Shown piece after piece: positions 17,497-23,801 of a stretch of DNA of 64,000 nt; positions within the stretch are counted from its first letter, which is position 1; each line of letters begins with the position of its first letter. The notes beneath the pieces were generated by a model, which saw only the letters and a program-made list of their open reading frames with translations, was not told the DNA's origin and searched no databases. Location of the stretch: contig NZ_SWJE01000008.1 in assembly GCF_005144415.1 (NCBI RefSeq), positions 124,001-188,000 on the forward strand. The letters are read 5' to 3'. Made by a program: the position numbers and the translations under genes. Origin of the DNA: Trinickia terrae. GTDB taxonomy: Bacteria; Pseudomonadota; Gammaproteobacteria; Burkholderiales; Burkholderiaceae.

Positions 17497-18891
17497 ATGC
17501 CCGCAAAGAAACTGATTGTTTGCATATGGTCGGTGCCCACTCAACACTCACAGACGGTACCGCTCAATGTGCGAATGCACGGTCTCAAGAAAGCGGTACA
17601 TTACGCCAATAGTCTGATTGACGCGAGCGGGAGGTCGGACGGGATCTCGCCTAAGGGGGTATTTGTTGCGCCGGAGTATCTGTTTGCCCGGCCTGCTGCA
17701 ACACCCAACCACACCGTGGGCATGACGCGGCACATTGAGGAATCCGATCAAGATGATCTGTTTCGAGAGATGATTGCCTTGAGCCGGGAGGTGCGTGATC
17801 TCCTGATCATTCCCGGGACCGTGGCGTGGCGCAGGCCGTTCGGGCGCATTGAAGAAAGCGTTGACGCAGTCAGACAGAATGCTGGCTTGCTCTTTGGCGG
17901 TGATTTGAGGCAACCGGTGTCTGGGCCGCTGTATGGTGTCGTCCCAGCCATGTCCTCAGGCAACAAGCTTGCTAAGCTTGGATCGGTAGGGTTAGTGGAC
18001 GCAGACGAATTCAGGGCCGAGAATACGGCATATGTCTTGTTGAACGGCACATTGCTATTCAAGTACAACAAGCGCAGTGATTTTCACGAGGTACTGACGC
18101 CGACTGGGGGGACCATCCATGTTCCCGGCATACTGGACGGCCGCTTCGAGGTTCGAACTAACGAGGCAGTACCGCGGACCATTCAGTTCGGCCTCGAAAT
18201 CTGTCTTGACCATAGCTACGGGACTTTACGCAGGGCTACGCAGAGGGGAAGGGTCGATGTCCATATCATCACCTCGGCAGCGACAACACTCATTCCGTCC
18301 CACGTTGCGGTGAAGCACAATGGCTATCTGGTGCATGCCTGTTCCAATCAATGGCAGTCGGAAGTCCGTCTCGAAGGCTGGAGCGTCCCGCACTTCAACG
18401 AGTCCGGCAGTGCACCGCTCCGACTTTATGACCTGACGCTGAATTCACTAGGGAGTGAGCCGCAGGCAGAGCCGGCTCCACTGCCGTTACCGCCGATGTC
18501 GTTGCCGCCATCACCGGCAACGTTGTTCCCGCCATCACCGGCAATGTTTTTCCCGCTATCACCGGCGATGTTGTTCCCGCCACCACTGCCGATGTCTTTC
18601 ACGCCATCGCTGCTGATGTCGCTTCTGTCGTGGCCGGTGACGTCGTTCCTGCCGTTACCGGCGACGTCGTTGCCGCCATCACCGGCGACGTCGTTCCCGC
18701 TATCACCGCCACTGACGGTACCGCCACAACCACAACCAGCATTGCGGTCGGTTGCGTTTCCCGTACCGATGAACGCCAACACAAGAGTGATACGAACGAC
18801 AACTAGCAAAAGAGCGGAACCAATGAGGCCTAACAACGGAGCGATACCAACGGCGTTTTACAACGGGCCCAAAGGCACTGTTAAAAAATGA
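17497..18891 (+). CDS. Nitrilase-fold (carbon-nitrogen hydrolase-like) protein with an eight-residue repeat tail
   Basis: A 464-residue protein. The first 310 residues follow the nitrilase/amidase superfamily plan with the E-K-C triad in order: E60 in VFVAPEYLF, a lysine at 189 or 192 in FKYNKRSD, and C236 in GLEICLDH. Such enzymes hydrolyse nitriles, amides or carbamoyl groups; the substrate here is unknown. From about residue 329 to 408 there are ten imperfect eight-residue units of the PPSPATLF type (24-bp repeats in the DNA), then a basic tail. The tail is proline-rich and hydrophobic, unusual for this fold. No signal peptide is seen. It sits alone among decayed two-component genes and downstream of a palindromic operator at 17266. 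Confidence 0.7.
   Translation: MPAKKLIVCIWSVPTQHSQTVPLNVRMHGLKKAVHYANSLIDASGRSDGISPKGVFVAPEYLFARPAATPNHTVGMTRHIEESDQDDLFREMIALSREVRDLLIIPGTVAWRRPFGRIEESVDAVRQNAGLLFGGDLRQPVSGPLYGVVPAMSSGNKLAKLGSVGLVDADEFRAENTAYVLLNGTLLFKYNKRSDFHEVLTPTGGTIHVPGILDGRFEVRTNEAVPRTIQFGLEICLDHSYGTLRRATQRGRVDVHIITSAATTLIPSHVAVKHNGYLVHACSNQWQSEVRLEGWSVPHFNESGSAPLRLYDLTLNSLGSEPQAEPAPLPLPPMSLPPSPATLFPPSPAMFFPLSPAMLFPPPLPMSFTPSLLMSLLSWPVTSFLPLPATSLPPSPATSFPLSPPLTVPPQPQPALRSVAFPVPMNANTRVIRTTTSKRAEPMRPNNGAIPTAFYNGPKGTVKK
18481..18720 (+). repeat. Ten imperfect 24-bp tandem repeats inside the nitrilase-fold gene
   Basis: Starting at 18481 the sequence divides into ten consecutive 24-bp units encoding LPLPPMSL, PPSPATLF, PPSPAMFF, PLSPAMLF, PPPLPMSF, TPSLLMSL, LSWPVTSF, LPLPATSL, PPSPATSF and PLSPPLTV. 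All keep the frame. The middle units are the most diverged. Because the unit is a multiple of three, copy number could change without breaking the gene. Confidence 0.85.
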
Positions 18892-18969
18892 TCCTTGAGG
18901 TGGGAAACATGAGTTTCCCGTGACTATTCACCTTTCAGCGGGTCGTGTATGAAGTCGACCCAAAATGCG

Positions 18970-19115
18970 GATTTCGCTGGCGTGCGTGTGATGCAGGATG
19001 TGCAGCGCGCTGGAAGGGGCGAGCCATAATGGAAGATGCCCACAATAACCAGCAACGCCAAGGAAACAACGAATACCGCGTTGGCGAGCAGCGGCACGGG
19101 GCGAATATTCGTTGC
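18970..19115 (-). pseudogene. Histidine kinase scar: N-terminal and ATPase pieces fused
   Basis: Read on the minus strand, the right half (about 19028-19115) matches the first codons of the 23798-25732 kinase: the RYxP start and first membrane helix. The left half (about 18970-19015) matches that kinase's N-box region. Within the left half a segment is missing between two copies of GCAGGAT that exist as a short direct repeat in the intact gene. About 90 percent of a kinase gene has therefore been lost. It lies 15 bp from the end of the intact kinase at 19131. Confidence 0.65.
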
Positions 19116-19130
19116 TGCGTTCGTGCTTGC

Positions 19131-21089
19131 CTATGATTCGCAGGCGTTGCGCTCCAGCGGCAGCCAGAGCATGAAGCGCGTCCCAGCCGCTCCGGAGTGC
19201 CAGGAAACCTTACCGCCCACGGCCTGGGCGCGGCGCCGCTGGTTGGAGAGGCCGCGTCCCGCCGTAGTCCCCAAGACGCTTTCGACATCGAACCCCTGAC
19301 CGTTGTCTTCGACGGTCACCTGAACGCCTTCCCGCTCGACCGCCGTGCTCACCCGGACTTCGCTGGCCTGGGTGTGGTGCAGGATGTTGGCGATGCTCTC
19401 CTGCACGATGCGCAGGATGTGCAGCGCGCTGGACGGATCGAGCCAGGTCAGGGTGGGCAACTCCCGCACTTCCCACGACAACCTGATGCCGGTTCCCTCC
19501 AGCCGCGGTTCCAGCCGGAAACGCAGCGTGGCCAGCAACAGCAGCAGGTCCGCCTCGACCGGCTCCATGGAATCGATGGTCAGCTTCAGGTCGTCGAGGC
19601 AATGCTTGAGGATCTGCGAGACCCTGATGTCGCTCGCTTCACCACGCTCGACGGAGCGAATCGCGCTGATCAGCGACGAACCGAGTCCGTCGTGCATGTC
19701 CTGCATCAGGCGCTGGCGCTCGTTGCTGATGGTCTGCCGCCGCTCCGCCTCGCGCAGCTGCTGGTGGCTGAGTTCGAGTTCGGCTTCGCGCGTCCGCAGG
19801 CGTTGTGCGAGGCTTGCGTTGACCTGCTCGACCTCTTCGATGGCGTTGACGTAGCGCCGGTACATCAGGATGGCGAACGTGCCGAACGTGGCGGCATTGG
19901 TATAGGCCCCGAGGAACCAGCCCTCCAGACTGATGACGTTGTTGTACAGCATCCAGTCGGAGATGCCGAGGAGCACGCACAGGGCCGCGCCGCCCGCGAT
20001 CAGCCGCGCCTCGCTGGAGCGGCGCCACGCGCTGAGGAGGCCCACCACGCCGACTGCCGCGGCCATCAGCAAGGCAACGGCATAGATCGCAGGAACGATG
20101 ACGGGCACGCTCGGCAGCACCGGCAATACCGCCACGAAAGGCAGCGTCAAGACGGTGAGCAGCACGGTGATGCTCACGACGGCGATGGTCAGCCCTTTCA
20201 GCGGACGGCCGTGCAGCAGGCGCAGGAAGAAATGCCCGACCGCGATCAGCCAGAAGAGCGAGTTGATCGTCAGCCAGGCAAACCAGTCGCTGGTGACCGG
20301 CAAGCTGACGTAGTAGTGCAGATGCGCGACAAAGGCGGTGGCGGCGAGACTGAAAAACAGCAGATAGCCGGTTTCTTGGCGGCGCCTGAACCACACGAAC
20401 AACGCGAAGATGCCCACCGCCAGAAACGCGGCGCCGACCGTCGCCGGCAGCTCCCGCTGCAGCCACTGGCGCATGTAGTAGCTGCCGCGCAGTGCGTCGC
20501 CGGACCCCAGCCAAAAAGAGGAAAGGGCCACCTGGGTGTCGGATGTGTGTTCCAGGCGGATGAGAATCTCGGCCGGCCGTGAGTCGCCGGCGCTGCTGTC
20601 CACTACCGTCCATAGCGGCGTGAACAGGCTGTTCCACAGCGGGCCTTGTTCCTGCTCCCGATCCACGAGCCGGCCGTCGACATACACCGCAACGGTGCCG
20701 TCGGTTTTCAGGCGTGCGCTGTACAGCACCAATGGTCCGGAGGCCAGGCGCAATCCGCGCGTGGACAACCTGATCCACGTGACGCGGATAGGGCCGGCAG
20801 CGTGAGCGGCGAGGTTCGCATTGGCCGGACGCGGCGCGGCATCGGGCAAGGCGGAGGGGAGCGTCACGTGGCGCCATGAATCCGGCAGGATGTGGCTGTC
20901 CAGCACGTGTGGCGGGGCATTGAAATCCGGCGCATCGGTCACCTGCCAGTCGGCCTGGGTGAGATGCACGGCTGTCTCGACCGGCCGCGTGCGGCCCGCT
21001 TTCATGTACCAGACACCCACGGCAACCAGCAGGGCCACGGAAAACAGCAATAGCCCGGCGGCAAGGAGACGGGCAGGACGGCGGCTCAC
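19131..21089 (-). CDS. Membrane sensor histidine kinase, HisKA_3 type (system 1)
   Basis: A 652-residue sensor. Residues 8-28 form a membrane helix. Residues about 40-205 are an extracytoplasmic domain like the 7TMR-DISM group (WIRLS, LYSAR, VYVDG and RLEHT segments). About seven membrane helices follow (217-400), then a coiled coil (405-445), a HisKA_3 dimerisation domain with His466 in MQDMHDGLG, and a HATPase domain (555-645) with N-box ESIANILHH and DNGQGFD. HisKA_3 kinases pair with NarL-type regulators, and one lies 62 bp upstream (21152-21862) on the same strand. The ligand is unknown. It is a paralogue of the kinase at 23798-25732 and of three remnants in this region. Confidence 0.92.
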   Translation of the reverse strand: MSRRPARLLAAGLLLFSVALLVAVGVWYMKAGRTRPVETAVHLTQADWQVTDAPDFNAPPHVLDSHILPDSWRHVTLPSALPDAAPRPANANLAAHAAGPIRVTWIRLSTRGLRLASGPLVLYSARLKTDGTVAVYVDGRLVDREQEQGPLWNSLFTPLWTVVDSSAGDSRPAEILIRLEHTSDTQVALSSFWLGSGDALRGSYYMRQWLQRELPATVGAAFLAVGIFALFVWFRRRQETGYLLFFSLAATAFVAHLHYYVSLPVTSDWFAWLTINSLFWLIAVGHFFLRLLHGRPLKGLTIAVVSITVLLTVLTLPFVAVLPVLPSVPVIVPAIYAVALLMAAAVGVVGLLSAWRRSSEARLIAGGAALCVLLGISDWMLYNNVISLEGWFLGAYTNAATFGTFAILMYRRYVNAIEEVEQVNASLAQRLRTREAELELSHQQLREAERRQTISNERQRLMQDMHDGLGSSLISAIRSVERGEASDIRVSQILKHCLDDLKLTIDSMEPVEADLLLLLATLRFRLEPRLEGTGIRLSWEVRELPTLTWLDPSSALHILRIVQESIANILHHTQASEVRVSTAVEREGVQVTVEDNGQGFDVESVLGTTAGRGLSNQRRRAQAVGGKVSWHSGAAGTRFMLWLPLERNACES

Positions 21090-21151
21090 TCAACTGTTCT
21101 CCCGAAAGTCGCCGATCTTGCGTAAGCGGCGCGGCACATACCCGGCATTTC

Positions 21152-21862
21152 CTAATCTGCCAACAGTCCCAGTGTCCTGGCTTCGTAAATGGCTTCCGCC
21201 TTCGATGTGACCTTCAGCTTGCTGTAGATGCGCCGTACGAAGGTCTTCACGGTGAAGGGCGACAGGTGCATGAGCGTTGCGATTTCCTGGGCCTTGAAGC
21301 CCTTGGTAATCAAGCTCAGCACTTCCTTCTCGCGGGCGGACAGCAGGGGCGCGGACGCTGCTTCCGGGTTGCCGCTTTCGGCGCCGGCTTGCCGGAGACG
21401 GGCGAGTATCTGCCGCGCGATGATCGGGCTGATCGGACTGCCGCCGTTTGCGACGCTGCGGATTTCGTCCACGATCCGCGCGGGCGAGCTGTCCTTCAAC
21501 AGATAGCCGGCCGCGCCGGCTTCGATCGAACGCATCACGTGCGTTTCGTCGGTGAAACTGGTGCTGACCATGATGTTGCAAGCGGTCCATCGCCGGATGG
21601 CGGCGTGGATCACATCGATACCCGAGCCGTCGGGCAATCCCAGGTCGACCAGCAGCACATCCGACGGCGGACCCTCCAGCATCGCCAGTCCTTCGGCGCG
21701 GGTGCTGGCCACACCGGTCAGCTGCATGTCCGGTGCGCCGTGCACAGCCTGACTCAATGCATCGGCGAGGCCGGCGTCGTCCTCGACGATGGCGACGTGG
21801 ATGGACCGCGCCTCCGGGTCAGTGGGCGCGGATTTCATGGCGGCTACATGCTGGGAATGCAT
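21152..21862 (-). CDS. NarL/FixJ-type response regulator (system 1)
   Basis: A 236-residue regulator. The receiver domain (about 20-140) has the acidic pair in VAIVEDDAG, the phosphoacceptor Asp in LLVDLGLPDGSG, and the conserved Lys in GYLLKDSSP. A LuxR/NarL helix-turn-helix follows (about 170-232) with LSAREKEVLSLITKG and the KAQEIATLMHLSPFTVK recognition helix. It is the first gene of a two-gene unit with the kinase at 19131-21089. The first ATG is used; a second ATG eight codons on has no ribosome site. The upstream region lacks the shared 20-bp palindrome but has a different inverted repeat at 21906-21932. Confidence 0.93.
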   Translation of the reverse strand: MHSQHVAAMKSAPTDPEARSIHVAIVEDDAGLADALSQAVHGAPDMQLTGVASTRAEGLAMLEGPPSDVLLVDLGLPDGSGIDVIHAAIRRWTACNIMVSTSFTDETHVMRSIEAGAAGYLLKDSSPARIVDEIRSVANGGSPISPIIARQILARLRQAGAESGNPEAASAPLLSAREKEVLSLITKGFKAQEIATLMHLSPFTVKTFVRRIYSKLKVTSKAEAIYEARTLGLLAD

Positions 21863-21905
21863 GATCAGGTTCTCGAGGGCAAACGGAGTGGGTGCGATGA
21901 CGCGT

Positions 21906-21932
21906 CGTCATCCCGATCTATGAGGGATGACG
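21906..21932. promoter_or_regulatory. Perfect 9-bp inverted repeat upstream of the system 1 regulator
   Basis: Arms CGTCATCCC (21906-21914) and GGGATGACG (21924-21932) with a 9-base loop. It lies 44-70 bp upstream of the regulator's ATG. The position suits an operator. No T-run follows on either strand. The remaining DNA to 22224 shows no gene. Confidence 0.5.
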
Positions 21933-22224
21933 ACTGCTTCCGTCACGGTTCCGTGCCGCTACGCGTTGGCAAGCCGATTTGTGGTGCGGCTATGATTTGC
22001 ACGCGGCGAGAAAGAGAGCATGGCGTTCAAGCGCCGCGGCCCGGACGGTTGCATCGTCCGTTGCCGGCTCCAGTCCTCGCTATCGATACCGGTGAGTGTC
22101 GACGCCATCCCCCGACGCGTCGATGGGGCGAGTATAGGGTGAGCCCTTTTTTGAAAATTGACTGAGCGTCTCAGTTTTTGAAATTCCTTTTAAGAATTCT
22201 CTTGACTACCCACGCTTTAATAGT

Positions 22225-22549
22225 ATGACAAAAGCCTCGGCCGATGACTGGACGATCGACCTCGAATGCGTCCACGAACATTTCAGCACGTGCGGCGAAA
22301 CACAGGGACGCCAGATACTCGCCTGGCGCGACCGTCTTTCCAGTTTTCCGACGTACCGGTCTCGCGCGCGCAGGCCAGTACGTGTTTCATGCCGTCGTGA
22401 AAGCGGTGGTCGAGATTGCCTATGACCTGGGTTTCAACAGCGCGTCGGACTTCAATCATGCATTCCGGCGCGCATACGGCATGTCACCGTTGGATTTCCG
22501 GGCGCTGACGGTGGGGGGCCGTTGCGATAAGCGGCCGGAGCGGGGCTAG
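22225..22549 (+). pseudogene. Broken AraC-family regulator
   Basis: The frame ending at 22549 encodes the second helix-turn-helix of an AraC-type DNA-binding domain (VVEIAYDLGFNSASDFNHAFR, then YGMSPLDFRAL). The frame starting with the ATG at 22225 encodes what could be the front of the same kind of protein (DDWTIDLECVHEHF) but leaves the AraC frame near 22370. The ligand-binding part and the first helix-turn-helix are missing. The gene end overlaps by four bases the end of the convergent regulator at 22546-23232. Confidence 0.6.
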
Positions 22550-23232
22550 CCGGACAACAGTCCCCGTGCCCTGGCTTCATAAATGGCTTCCGCCTTCGAT
22601 TTGACCTTCAGCTTGCTGTAGATGCGCCGTACGTAGGTCCTCACGGTGAAAGGGGATAGTTGCATCAGCGTTGCGATTTCCTGGGCCTTGAAGCCCTTGG
22701 TAATCAAGTCCAGCACTTCCTTCTCGCGGGCGGACAGCAGGGGCGCGGACGCTGCTTCCGGTCTGCCGCTTTCGGTGCTGCCTTGCCGGAGGCGGGCGAG
22801 TATCTGCCGCGCGATGATCGGGCTGATCGGACTGCCGCCGTTTGCGACACTGCGGATTTCGTCGACGATCCGCGCGGGCGAGCTGTCCTTCAACAGATAG
22901 CCGGCCGCGCCGGCTTCGATCGAACGCATCACGTGCTTTTCGTCCCCGAAATTGGTGCTGACCAAGATGTTGCAAGCGGTCCATTGCCGGGCCGCGGCGT
23001 AGATCACATCGATACCCGAGCCGTCGGGCAACCCCAGATCGACCAGCAGCACATCCGACGGTGGGCGATCCAGCAGCGCAAGCCCTTCGGCGCGCGTCAC
23101 GGCGGCGCCGGTCAGACGCATGTCGGCCGTCGTCCGCAGCACTTCCCCCAACGCATTGAGAAAGCCGGGGTCGCCCTCGACGATCGCGACGTGAATGGCG
23201 GACGGTTCTTGGTCGGTGTTGTCGGCTTCCAT
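22546..23232 (-). CDS. NarL/FixJ-type response regulator (system 2)
   Basis: A 228-residue paralogue of the regulator at 21152-21862, nearly identical over the receiver middle and the DNA-binding domain (LSAREKEVLDLITKG, KAQEIATLMQLSPFTVR). The phosphoacceptor Asp (LLVDLGLPDGSG) and the Lys (LLKDSSP) are present, but the acidic pair reads VEGDPG instead of VEDDAG, so one magnesium-binding acid is lost. The ATG lies only 9 bp after a good -10 (TAGAAT) that is 22 bp from a shared palindrome, with no Shine-Dalgarno sequence, so translation is probably leaderless. No kinase follows it on this strand; its partner may be the kinase at 23798, which is on the other strand. Confidence 0.9.
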   Translation of the reverse strand: MEADNTDQEPSAIHVAIVEGDPGFLNALGEVLRTTADMRLTGAAVTRAEGLALLDRPPSDVLLVDLGLPDGSGIDVIYAAARQWTACNILVSTNFGDEKHVMRSIEAGAAGYLLKDSSPARIVDEIRSVANGGSPISPIIARQILARLRQGSTESGRPEAASAPLLSAREKEVLDLITKGFKAQEIATLMQLSPFTVRTYVRRIYSKLKVKSKAEAIYEARARGLLSG

Positions 23233-23241
23233 ATGAGCGAG

Positions 23242-23316
23242 ATTCTACGAGCGATCGGCGCATGGCCGATGTAGCCCGTTTGTGCGACAGACGGATGCGT
23301 TTCGCGTCAATACACT
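23242..23316. promoter_or_regulatory. Divergent promoter around palindromic operator, copy 3
   Basis: The operator TGTAGCCCGTTTGTGCGACA is at 23270-23289. To the left, on the minus strand, TAGAAT (23242-23247) lies 22 bp away and leads to the system 2 regulator nine bases later. To the right, TACACT (23311-23316) lies 21 bp away and is followed by a leader resembling that of the 26544 exoprotein gene, but no intact gene. The operator covers about -54 to -34 of both start sites, the place of a class II activator that overlaps the -35 region. Confidence 0.65.
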
Positions 23317-23600
23317 CGGCTCCAATATAAGAAAAACGCTACGGGGAAAAGTGGTGCCGCGCGCATGGCACGGCCGGGAAACGGCTATGCCATGCGCGCG
23401 AGGCGTGGCCTTCCGATGTTCAAAAAATTCTGAAAATTTTCGGTTGGGGGCCATGGGCTCATCCGGATATCCGCAGCACCCGGCGGCAAGACGGCTGACG
23501 GCGGCGGCTACGGAGTGGACGCCAATGGCGCGTCGCTCGGCACGTTGAGCTCCAGCCGCGCAACGCGCGCGGCGCACATCGCTTTTCCAGCATCGGGCCG

Positions 23601-23675
23601 ATTTTATGGGTGCGGGCCGAATTCATCTGTAGCACAAACGTGCTACATCGGGCTTGGCCCGGCCGCTCGTACAAT
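23601..23675. promoter_or_regulatory. Divergent promoter around palindromic operator, copy 4
   Basis: The operator TGTAGCACAAACGTGCTACA is at 23628-23647 with full 8-bp arms. To the right, TACAAT (23670-23675) lies 22 bp away and is followed after nine bases by an ATG that begins a regulator-like frame (23685) leading into the system 2 kinase. To the left, on the minus strand, TAAAAT (23601-23606) lies 21 bp away and is followed by degraded exoprotein-type leader. The stretch 23317-23600 between copies 3 and 4 has no gene. Confidence 0.65.
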
Positions 23676-23684
23676 TTCGGCCAT

Positions 23685-23801
23685 ATGCACCCCATGAACA
23701 CCGGTCCGGAACCGCTCTCCATCCACGTCGAGGACGGTCCTGGCTTCATCGATGCGTCGAACCGGATCGTTCGAGCCGGCCCAGGCAAGGGGGCGGCTTG
23801 A
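23685..23801 (+). pseudogene. Response-regulator N-terminal remnant read into the system 2 kinase
   Basis: A 38-codon frame, MHPMNTGPEPLSIHVEDGPGF and on. It resembles the start of the 22546-23232 regulator (NTDQEPSAIHVAIVEGDPGF) with four codons missing, then runs out of similarity and stops. Its TGA overlaps the TTG start of the kinase at 23798 (TTGA). It begins nine bases after a -10 element, as the intact regulator does. The short peptide may now serve only to bring ribosomes to the kinase start. Confidence 0.6.

Noticed and set aside
18426-18836. Minus-strand frame with glycine/asparagine/aspartate repeats (GNDVAGDGG type)
   Set aside because: It is the reverse-strand reading of the 24-bp repeats in the nitrilase-fold gene. 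It has no ribosome site or conserved start, and the plus strand carries a full enzyme domain in frame with the repeats.
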